Shown in pieces: positions 19,045-26,258 of a DNA stretch of 26,258 bases. This stretch comes from Bolinopsis microptera (taxonomy: Eukaryota > Ctenophora > Tentaculata > Lobata > Bolinopsidae), in contig NW_026971867.1 in the NCBI RefSeq assembly GCF_026151205.1, positions 1 to 26,258 of the forward strand. The letters run 5' to 3'. The translations under genes and the position numbers were made by a program. The notes below the pieces were generated by a model that had not been told where the DNA came from, did not search any database, and worked only from the letters and a program-made list of their open reading frames with translations. How positions within the stretch are numbered: the first letter of the stretch is position 1; every line of letters begins with the position of its first letter.

Positions 19045-19650
19045 GTTAGTTTATACTACTAGTTACCATAATTACACTAATACTAGTTCCAGTGGTTCAT
19101 GAGGTGTCCATACCTAATGGGTTAGTAATTAGTCCATACCTAATGGGTTAGTAATACTACTAGTTACCATTAGTAACACTACTAGTTACTAATGCTCTAA
19201 TGGGTTAGTTATACTAAGAATACTAGAATTTGAGGCGTCCATACCTATTATTATTACCTAATGGGTTAGTTATTTATTACCTAATGGGTTAGTTATACTG
19301 TATATATATATATAATAACATCTATAATGGTTAGTTATACTATATATATACTACTACTACTATGTCGGAGCTAAGTCCGATCTACGCAGAAAACCCCCTC
19401 CATATATCCCTGTCCCGCATCAGGGTTCGCAGTTCCTCTTAGAGTTTGCCCAACTTCCTTCAGTAACATAGTTATACTAAGAATACTAGAATTTGAGGAT
19501 TCCCTAATGCTCTAATGGTTAGTTATACTAAGAATACTAGAATTTGAGGATTCCTAATGCTCTAATGGGTTAGTAATACTAAGAATACTAGAATTTGAGG
19601 ATTTCCCTGATGCTCTAATGGTTAGTTATACTAAGATTACTAAAATTTTG
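19045..19650. repeat. Tandem and dispersed copies of the exon A end and donor
   Basis: The exon A terminus (TTCCAGTGGTTCCATGAGG ... ATGGGTTAGT) is copied at 19087-19126. CCATACCTAATGGGTTAGT then recurs at about 19133-19152, and shorter forms ending AATGGGTTAGT recur to about 19300. From about 19190 a second motif, CTCTAATGGTTAGTTATACTA with AGAATACTAGAATTTGAGG, is repeated at least four times. An unrelated GC-richer segment lies at 19363-19470. Confidence 0.7.
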
Positions 19651-19663
19651 GTACAACAAACCC

Positions 19664-20156
19664 CCTCTAACCGTCTCCAACAATCTCTAAAACGTCTCTA
19701 ACACGTCTCTAAAACGTCTCTAACACGTCTCTAACACGTCTCTAACACGTCTCAACAGGGTCTCAAACACGTCTCAATTTCGTCTCAAACCCAACGTCTC
19801 TAACACTCTCTAACAGTTTCTAACACGTCTCTAACACGTCTCTACACGTCTCTAACACGTCTCTAAACGTCTCTAAACACGTCTCTAACACGTCTCTAAC
19901 ACGTCTCTAACACGTCTCTAACACGTCTCTAACACGTCTCTAACCGTCTCTACACGTCTCTAAACACGTCTCTAACACGTCTCTAACACGTCTCTAACAC
20001 GTCTCTAACACGTCTCTAACACGTCTCTAACACGTCTCTAAACGTCTCTAACACGTCTCAAAACACGTCTCTAACACGTCTCTAACACGTCTCTGACACG
20101 TCTCTAACACGTTTCTAACCACGTCTCTAACACGTTTCTAACACGTCTCTAACACA
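19664..20156. repeat. 11-bp minisatellite (TAACACGTCTC)n
   Basis: About 490 bp of head-to-tail TAACACGTCTC units, roughly 43-45 copies, with degenerate units at the left edge (CCGTCTCCAACAATCTC). It runs right up to the splice acceptor of Ig exon B: the last unit supplies the CACAG before the exon. Confidence 0.95.
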
Positions 20157-20157
20157 G

Positions 20158-20284
20158 GGTGATGGCTACCCCCTACACTGGAGCTGGTAACGGTTTATCA
20201 GCTGTTCTCTCAATTCCAGCAGCTGAACAAGCTGACGGGGGTTTTATCAGTGCAGAGTTACGTCCGGAGATAACATCATTTACA
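20158..20284 (+). CDS. Ig domain 1, C-terminal half (exon B)
   Basis: The open frame reads YTGAGNGLSAVLSIPAAEQA followed by DGGFISAELRPE. This matches Ig strands E-F: L-x-I-x-x-A-x-x-x-D-x-G-x-Y/F-x-A. The cysteine expected in the F strand is not visible (SAEL), which may be a base error or a divergent domain. The exon starts at the AG formed by the end of the minisatellite. The right boundary is uncertain; GTGATG at 20285 is the likeliest donor, since a stop follows. A C-run of five near the start probably hides a one-base indel. Confidence 0.55.
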
Positions 20285-20385
20285 GTGATGTAGCCACTGT
20301 CTCTCTTCACTGTTAGTTGCATAGTGTTTACTTCTTTATATTAAGTCACTGTGTTTAACCTTCTTCTATTTCCCATATTACATTT

Positions 20386-20450
20386 ATTTATTTATTAATT
20401 ATATTAATAATTATGTAATTAATTTATATATTATTAATATAAATAATTAT
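20386..20450. repeat. AT-only palindromic tract
   Basis: Alternating TTAT, TAAT and ATTA units capable of self-pairing, in the intron between Ig exons B and C. Confidence 0.6.
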
Positions 20451-20463
20451 GATATTCCCGTAG

Positions 20464-20597
20464 ATTTCTCAACGATAACAGCTCAAGTGAAAGCAGTGTC
20501 AGTAAACTCAGCAGCAGGAGCTGTCAGGACCACACTACCCTGTAATATTCCGTTCCTAGTGTCAGTTCTCCTGCAGCCAAAGTACATTGGTACAAAG
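20464..20597 (+). CDS. Ig domain 2, N-terminal part (exon C)
   Basis: Reads ITAQVKAVSVNSAAGAVRTT then LPCNIPF, the A-B strand pattern with the first Ig cysteine. A one-base shift then gives SSPAAKVHWYK, the C strand with the invariant tryptophan. The exon ends in phase 1 at GTAGGT, and joining to exon D gives WYKDNILVEKNKRV, a textbook C-C' turn, which strongly supports this splice. The acceptor is either TAG at 20461-20463 or ACAG ending at 20480. Confidence 0.75.
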
Positions 20598-20802
20598 GTA
20601 GGTCTATAGTTAGCATTTCCACTGGATATTGTTTAGGATTATATTACCTATTCTTTAAGACTTTCTTTGAAGATTCTTCCTTTGAGATTTCAGGTTGTTA
20701 ACGATAATTTTTCTTCATAACAATAAAAATCACTATAATAACATACTAATTAAACTAATTACAACACTACAAATTTATTACATTTATGAGTATTATATAA
20801 CG

Positions 20803-20891
20803 CGATGGAAATATTTTGAGCGGGTGATATCCTGTCCAAACCCAGGATACATGTAACATGAAGACTTTGTTGTAACTTTGTATGAAAAGCA
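20803..20891 (+). repeat. Dispersed repeat C, copy 2
   Basis: Partner of 16352-16441. Located in the intron between Ig exons C and D, ending about 25 bp before the exon D acceptor. Confidence 0.75.
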
Positions 20892-20915
20892 TTTATACTT
20901 TATAACTATTTTCAG

Positions 20916-21016
20916 ACAACATATTGGTGGAGAAGAATAAACGCGTTTGTTGTTCACGCCAACACCTTACTCAAAGTGGAATCTCTTCCAGCATTTCCAT
21001 CACTGACAACTCACTG
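20916..21016 (+). CDS. Ig domain 2, middle part (exon D)
   Basis: After acceptor AACTATTTTCAG the exon reads, with the G from exon C, DNILVEKNKRVCCSRQ followed by SGISSSISITDNSL. This covers strands C' to E; the E strand is SSISITDNSL. The frame is intact through the exon, unlike most here. A GTTTGT donor closes it. An intron placed inside the E-F region of an Ig domain is unusual for vertebrate Ig exons but common in invertebrates. Confidence 0.75.
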
Positions 21017-21117
21017 GTTTGTCCTCAACACACGTATCTACTTTATATGCTACTAGCAATATTCTGATCTTACAGCAACATCGATGGTAGTTGTGAATAT
21101 AACCTTTCCTGGGGACC

Positions 21118-21345
21118 CCCCAATATGTAGATATTATGCTTAGTTTGCATAATACGTAGATATTATGCAAGCTCGCATAATATTTAGATATTATGCTTAG
21201 TTTGAAAACAGCCTTGTAACTTAAAATGACCCATTAAGTACTAAGCAATATCTAATAACAGCCTTGTAAAGTTGTAACTTAAAATGACCCATTGTAACTT
21301 AAAATGACCCATTAGTGCTTAGCAATATCTAATAAGCACTCTACA
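21118..21345. repeat. Short tandem repeats in Ig intron
   Basis: Two sets. About 21125-21205: three 29-bp units with TAGATATTATGC and GCATAATA inverted motifs. About 21215-21340: copies of TTGTAACTTAAAATGACCCA and GCAATATCTAATAA. No exon here. Confidence 0.7.
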
Positions 21346-21357
21346 AGGTCCTGTTCA

Positions 21358-21466
21358 ACATAAAGAAGGAAATGGCGGACAGTACAGGTGTGAGGCTGAG
21401 GTGACTAGTGATCACATATCTGTGAAGAAACAAACTGTGATGACCTACATCTCACTGTCTCTAAAG
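21358..21466 (+). CDS. Ig domain 2, C-terminal part (exon E)
   Basis: Reads PVQHKEGNGGQYRCEAEVTS, then DHISVKKQTVMTYISLSLK. The G-x-Y-x-C-x-A-x-V motif is the Ig F strand with the second disulphide cysteine, pairing with LPC of exon C; the rest is the G strand and linker. The frame is intact to the GTAACA donor. The phase from exon D is off by one, so the acceptor (taken as CTACAAG) or a base nearby is uncertain. Confidence 0.85.
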
Positions 21467-21485
21467 GTAACATGTTTATCATAGT

Positions 21486-21568
21486 AAAATAATAGTGAAT
21501 AATAGTGAAATAATAGTGAAATAATAGTGAAATAATAGTGAAATAATAGTGAAATAATAGTGAAATAA
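21486..21568. repeat. 12-bp tandem repeat (AATAATAGTGAA)n
   Basis: Seven or so units just 20 bp after the exon E donor. Confidence 0.9.
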
Positions 21569-21643
21569 TTACATTTTGTTTACACATCTTGTATGGAATA
21601 TTCTAATTTACCCCGTTATCCCTAATTTGGGGTATTTCTTCAG

Positions 21644-21752
21644 AGTTCGGAGATGTTAACTACAGTTCCACCACCCTGCTTGTTAACGGAGGTTCAGTAA
21701 AGCTGGAGAGACTGTTACACTGTGTTGCGGTACTGTGGGGTATTTTAAAACG
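21644..21752 (+). CDS. Ig domain 3, N-terminal part (exon F)
   Basis: After acceptor GGGGTATTTCTTCAG the exon reads GDVNYSSTTLLVNGGSV, then with one base corrected AGETVTLCCGTVGYFKT. V-N-G-G-S-V-x-A-G-E-T-V-T-L-x-C is a typical Ig A'-B start. A strong GTAAGT donor ends it. The last 35 bases plus donor are duplicated downstream (21769-21821), so two equivalent donors exist. The remainder of the domain is most likely exon G, 4.2 kb away. Confidence 0.65.
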
Positions 21753-21821
21753 GTAAGTGTACAGGGGGCACTGTGTTGTGGTACTGTCGGGTATCTTAAC
21801 GGTAAGTGTACAGTGGCCGGG
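21718..21821. repeat. Tandem duplication of exon F end and its splice donor
   Basis: Copy 1 (21718-21768) spans exon sequence and the GTAAGTGTACAG donor region. Copy 2 (21769-21821) repeats CACTGTGTTG-GGTACTGT, a TTAAC-GGTAAGTGTACAG tail and all. A third copy starts (GCACTGTTTCC) and stops. Confidence 0.85.
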
Positions 21822-22146
21822 CACTGTTTCCAAATAAACCAAAAAGAAACAGAATCTTAAATCAGGGAAAAATTAAAGTTACAACTTGTGGGTATGATTT
21901 TTTTTTTTAACCTCAACAAGTCAATCAAATACACTAAAAACTAAACAGAATTAATTAAAAATTATTATTAGGACCTACTTCTCACTAACTAATCATATTT
22001 TAAAGGGACAATAAAACTATCGGACTACGTTTTATGGGGACTTGCCACCCTGGAAACATTCAAATATATTCACTCTGTTATATCGTTTCCTCAAACTATT
22101 TGTTATATGTGTTGATAGTAAATTTAAAAATGCTTAGTACTTATCA
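21822..22146. other. Intron sequence, nothing recognised
   Basis: AT-rich, stops in all frames. Confidence 0.5.
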
Positions 22147-23831
22147 CGGTTCTTTTGCGATAGTCAAAACGCGACAACTAGCGCTGGATGGCGACAACTA
22201 GCGCTATCCAGCGCTAGTTGTCGCCATCCAGCGCTAGTTGTCGCTATCCAGCGCTGGATAACGCTGGCCAGCGCAAATTATATATGGTTTGATAATTGTC
22301 GCTATCCAGCGTAGTTTCGCCATCCAGCGCTAGTTGTCGCCATCCCAGCGCTAGTTTTCGCCATCCAGCGCTAGTTGTCGCTGGCTATGCGACAAATGTC
22401 GCACGCGATAGTTTGCGATGGCCAGCGCAACGCCATCGCAGAAAACATTCGATAACTAGCGCGGTAGCGACAACTAGCGCTGGCCAGCGCTGGCCAGCGC
22501 TAAGCGATAGCCAGCGCTGGCCATCGATATCCAGCGCAATTTTTGCGCTATTACTCGTCAGCTAGCGCTGGCCAGCGTAGTTGTCGCTATCCGCGCTAAC
22601 CAGCGCTAACCAGCGCTAACCAGCGCTAACCAGCGCTAACCAGCGCTAACCAGCGCTAACCAGCCTAGCCAGCGCTAGCCAGCGCTGGCCAGCGCTAGCT
22701 GACGAGTAATATCGCAACTATATTCCCGCTGGCTGACAAGTAATACAAATATCGAGCGTGCTAATCACTCTACAGTCGACCCTTCGAGATTGTTCTAAAA
22801 GGGCCCCCGAGGGTTTGTAACCAACTTCAATCGATGTATTTTCGGACGCTAATTCCGAATCAACCCCCATGGGCCATGACATAGGGTTAAAATGCTCTCC
22901 TGACGAGATATTGGCGAAAAACTGTACAGGGTATCGATCACGTGATAGGACCGTAAAAGGGAAGTTAGTTTAATTTCTCGTTATTGTTGGGGGTTTTCAG
23001 CAAATTTTTTTTGTTAAGGATTGGGTTAGGGTTAGGGTTGAAATCAGATTAGAGGGTTAGGGTTTCGAAAAAGCGTTCAGAACCAGCTAGAGTCAGAGAA
23101 TGGGTTAAAAAGTCAACGTGACAGTCGAGTGTAAAGTGATTAATCATCATCCAAGTAATATCGCAAGTATATGATTTTGATACATTGCGCTGGCTAGCGC
23201 TGGCTACCGCTGGCTGCGCTGGCTAACGCTGACTAGCGCTGGATTTGCGACAATAGCGCTGGCTAGCGCTGGATAGCGACAACTAGCGCTGGCTAGCGCT
23301 GGATAGCGACAACTAGCGCTGGATAGCGACAAAATAGCGCGGGCTTAGCGCTGGCTAGCGCTGGCCAGCGGGCTAGCATGACGAAGTAATACGCGCAAAA
23401 ATTTTGCGCTGGATATCGATGGCCAGCGCTGGCCAGCGCTGGCTATCGCTTTGCGCTGGCCAGGCGCTGGCCCAGCGCTAGTTGTCGCTATCCAGCGCTA
23501 GTTGTCGCTATCCAGCGCTAGTTATCGAACTGTTTTCTGCGATGGCCAGTTGCGCTGGCCATCGCAAACTATCGCGTGCGACAGTGTCGCATAGCCAGCG
23601 ACAACTAGCGCTGGATAGCGACAACTAGCGCTGGATGGCGACAACTAGCGCTGGATGGCGACAACTAGCGCTGGATAGCGACAATTATCGAACATATATA
23701 TTTTGCGCTGGCCAGCGTTATCCAGCGCTGGATAGCGACAACTAGCGCTGGATGGCGACAACTAGCGCTGGATAGCGCTAGTTGTCGCCATCCAGCGCTA
23801 GTTGTCGCGTTTTGACTATCGCAAAAAACCG
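22147..23831. mobile_element. Large foldback element built of GCGCTAG/GCGCTGG short repeats
   Basis: The left tip, CGGTTCTTTTGCGATAGTCA then AAACGCGACAACTAGCGCTGG, is mirrored at the right tip (TTTTGACTATCGCAAAAAACCG). Both 550-650 bp arms consist of permutations of GACAACTAGCGCTGGATAGC and CCAGCGCTAGTTGTCGC, themselves partly palindromic. The centre (about 22740-23180) is unique apart from short inverted flanks (TAATCACT..GTCGAC). No transposase frame. No clear target duplication. It is inserted in the intron between exons F and G. Confidence 0.8.
23020..23056 (+). repeat. Interstitial TTAGGG motifs
   Basis: GGGTTAGGGTTAGGGTTG and a separate GAGGGTTAGGGTTT lie in the unique centre of the foldback element. 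TTAGGG is the common metazoan telomere unit. Only three or four units, so possibly coincidental. Confidence 0.6.
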
Positions 23832-23871
23832 CAATGGGTGGCATGTGCCTCAATAAAATATTACAAACATT

Positions 23872-24310
23872 TATCACAATGCTGGCAAGCATAACCGGTG
23901 CCCTTATATTCACAACACTATGTACCCCCTATACTATTATATCCCCTTTATTGTTTTCCAGGCATTAAGACTCATCGAAAGTAGTTCAGCAGGTATATTT
24001 AAGTTCAAAACATTCTAATTCAATGTTAATGATGACAGGAATAAGAAATAGTTATGTGGAGGTTTTTAAGAAATTTGCGCAAAATACGCGCCAGCATGTT
24101 ATACGAAATTAGGTAAAAAACCCAAAATCGCCATATTCAGGTGCCTTAAAAACCATGTTAAAATTGAGTTAGAGATCTGAAACTTTGCAGAGCGTCTAGA
24201 CCTTGTCCAAATCGACTGTAAAAAAAATTTCATGTTGCAGGAGTATCGGGAAGTGGGTTTTCTGGAACCCCTGTTTTACAACAGATTGTCGTGAAGCTAT
24301 ATATATATAT
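23872..24310 (+). repeat. Dispersed repeat A, copy 4
   Basis: Uninterrupted copy from CACAATGCTGGCAAGCATAA to the TATATATATA tract; the best reference for seeing the insertions in copies 1 and 2. It abuts the foldback element on its left and repeat B copy 3 on its right. Confidence 0.85.
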
Positions 24311-24327
24311 AAGTATATGTATTATAG

Positions 24328-25467
24328 ACGCTTTTGCAGTAAATTGTAGCCTACATTTAAGTGTCCGTAGATTCAAAAGTATAAAAGATACAGTCATTTC
24401 GAACCACAGGTTTTAAAGATAATTGTTTATACTTTAGTTTACATTATATCGAAAAATAATTTATCGTCATCATCATCACTTGATGACGTCATCAATTTAA
24501 GTGTTTTTAAAACTTGATTTTTGACAAAATAACAACTTTTCAAATCGATTTTAAAGCATTAAGGAGTAATTTTATTCAAAATCTGAGGACATTTTCACCT
24601 TAGATAATTGTTCAAGCATTCTGAAAATCTACCGGAAAGTTTTCCTACCTTGCTCCTTCATAAAGATATTCGCTATTGAAGTTTGTGCTTTTTTGAAGAA
24701 TAATTTTATAAAAACACAAAAGTTGTGAATTAGTATTCTCTGGTGTTGGGCCATCCCTTGGGTTGTGGAGCTCAATTTTGCTTCCTAAAGGTCTAAATTG
24801 TGTTATAGGCTAGTTTTTAAAGTTGAAAATCGAAAAGTTGCACACGTGGGGACACGCCCAAATTCATTTAAAATAGCTAAAATCACTAAAAATTGTTATT
24901 TTCACGATTTTTACCAACTTTGGAGTCCCGTTGTGATCCAAGTTCTTTTTGAAATCTTCTGAAACTTTTCATGCTTATCAAACTATATATTAAATAACAC
25001 TATGCAAAAATTTATGGTGATTCAATATTTTATGCGCACGCAACGTCCGCTCAAAGTTTGCACGTGCGAAAGGTGAGAATTTTGCTCATTCGTGATTTCG
25101 AATATATTCTGCTTTCCCCCGATATTAACATGGCATTATATATGAATTTAATGCAACTTGAATGAGTAAAAAGTGCTAAATTCAGTCTGTTATTGACAGA
25201 TATGCCTACCTAAACCAAGGAAACGTTTTCAAAGGTAAAATTCGAAATCGTTGAAATTACCTCCTATTAAGTTTCGACTGTGTAAATTATCCTGACATTA
25301 TAATCAAAAAGAGATGATATTTGACCAAAACCCATAATCATGGGTAGAGTGAACCGCTGCCAGTGTCTCTCTTTTCCAACAAAAGAAAATGATATATAAT
25401 TTGAGGAACCGTCCGCAAATGCAAATTGATACCGAGAATGAAATCGGTCGCTCGCTTTTCCCATTCA
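24328..25467 (+). repeat. Dispersed repeat B, copy 3
   Basis: The most intact B copy, with the CRE-like palindrome at 24481-24494, CACGTGCGAAAGG near 25063 and the terminal block CGGTCGCTCGCTTTTCCC. Directly follows repeat A as in the left block. Confidence 0.85.
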
Positions 25468-25648
25468 TTCACGGCTTACGTATTGTAATAAAGCTTATTG
25501 AATGGGAAAAGCGAGCGACCGATTTCATTCTCGGTATCAATTTGCATTTGCGGACGGTTCCTCAAATTAATATCATTTTCTTTTGTTTGGAAAGAGAGAC
25601 CCTGGCAGCGGTTCACTCTACCCATGATTATGGGTTTTGGTCAAATTT
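25318..25648. repeat. Long inverted repeat at repeat B terminus
   Basis: The last 150 bp of repeat B (25318-25467) is followed, after a 30-bp spacer containing ACGGCTTACGTATTGTAATA, by its near-perfect inverse (25498-25648). This implies a head-to-head second B terminus or a hairpin end. The open frames crossing it are artefacts. Confidence 0.9.
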
Positions 25649-25917
25649 TTATATCAATTTATCATTAAATATTTCAACAATATCAATAATTATGGTTGGA
25701 TTCTTCACACTTAGAAAAATATATTTAAAAAATTTACTCTGCACTAAAGAATAAATAATTTATATTATGTAAATCAACTATATTTCTCCCCCATCTTCTC
25801 ATAGTCATTTTATCAAAGCGGTAGAAATCCAAGTATTTTTTAATACGCGGTGCGCAAAGGGAAATTTCCCTTGAAAAAAAAATAAAAAAAAGAAAGTATG
25901 TTTGCAGGTTTAGGTAC
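25649..25917. other. Intron end before exon G
   Basis: AT-rich sequence with an A-rich tract and a TATGTTTGCAG acceptor at its end. Confidence 0.5.
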
Positions 25918-26097
25918 CACCCAACATGGTTCACATCCAGTGAAGGAGGAGGATCAGTGCAAATAACAACAGGGTTTTTAAATGACTTTGGGAGGAATCT
26001 AGCGGTCACCACGACCAGCTCTCAATCTTACTCTTGTAGATCCTGCTTGGGTTTATTCCTGGTCAGAGCAGCGCTGTTACTGCTAGTGTTACACCAG
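25918..26097 (+). CDS. Ig domain 3, C-terminal part (exon G)
   Basis: Reads FRYHPTWFTSSEGGGSVQIT, then GRNLAVTTTSSQSYSCRSCL; a one-base shift gives IPGQSSAVTASVTPG. W-F fits the Ig C strand, and S-Y-S-C the F strand with the second cysteine. With exon F this would make a complete domain with about 16 residues between C and W. The link across 4.2 kb of repeats is inferred from the missing halves matching, not from phase. The end is a GTAAAC donor, which together with the preceding 20 bases is repeated five times in tandem; a longer exon reading into the repeats is possible. Confidence 0.55.
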
Positions 26098-26220
26098 GTA
26101 AACCGTTACTGTGGTGTTACAAACCCGGTAAACCGTTACTGCTAGTGTTACACCAGGTAAACCGCTAACTGCTAGTGTTACACCAGGTAAAAACCGTTAC
26201 TGCTAGTGTTACACCAAAAT
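26076..26220. repeat. About 30-bp tandem repeat of exon G end and its splice donor
   Basis: Five units starting at 26076, 26105, 26135, 26164 and 26196 (29-32 bp), consensus GTTACTGCTAGTGTTACACC with AGGTAAACC. Units 1-4 keep a GGTAAA donor. Unit length is not a multiple of three, so reading through would shift frame. Confidence 0.85.
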
Positions 26221-26258
26221 CCTTTTTTCTGAGGGTTTCACCCGGGAAACCGTTCTGA

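Noticed and set aside
22296-22565. Arginine/serine-rich frames in the GCGCTAG foldback element, and the similar one at 23665-23913
   Set aside because: Translations of short palindromic repeats with no constraint.
25389-25754. 121-codon frame
   Set aside because: Crosses the long inverted repeat at the end of repeat B; artefact.

Overview
This is nuclear DNA from an animal, most likely a cnidarian and probably an anthozoan. Reasons: exons are split by GT-AG introns; the domains are metazoan extracellular ones (kringle, SRCR, LDL-receptor class A, immunoglobulin); one gene is a 7TM receptor of the LDLa-bearing GRL101/LGR type, expanded in cnidarians; and the background is AT-rich and dense in repeats. 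I see no bacterial genes, rRNA, tRNA or CRISPR. Species is not determinable from sequence alone.

Layout, all recognised exons on the + strand. (1) 1-2.9 kb: tandem repeats, a TA-flanked MITE, and two exons forming one kringle domain plus a follow-on exon. (2) 2.9-9.3 kb: an intron or intergenic block of two dispersed AT-rich repeats, here called A and B, in direct and inverted copies that carry smaller GC-rich hairpin insertions. (3) 9.3-13.2 kb: an SRCR domain in two exons, LDLa-like exons, then one large terminal exon with two LDLa modules, seven membrane segments and a cytoplasmic tail ending at 13196. The kringle exons may be the far 5' part of this receptor gene, or a separate gene. (4) 13.26-15.95 kb: a TTAA-flanked piggyBac-like foldback element lying 60 bp after the receptor stop codon, so probably in its 3' UTR. 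(5) 15.95-18.9 kb: gene-poor, with RFX-like X-box motifs, a (CT)n microsatellite and a foldback element. (6) 18.9-26.26 kb: at least seven exons encoding three immunoglobulin domains, each split by introns; the gene runs off the right edge. Its introns hold minisatellites, a large GCGCTAG-rich foldback element and another A+B repeat pair.

Almost every exon needs one or more single-base frame corrections, often at homopolymers, to read through its domain. This is seen in all genes and in the repeats, which points to uncorrected long-read-type indels more than to pseudogenes, but sequence alone cannot separate the two. Three Ig exons have their 3' end and splice donor tandemly duplicated into the following intron, the most unusual recurring pattern here. 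The receptor and Ig gene are probably independent cell-surface genes; nothing in the sequence links their function.
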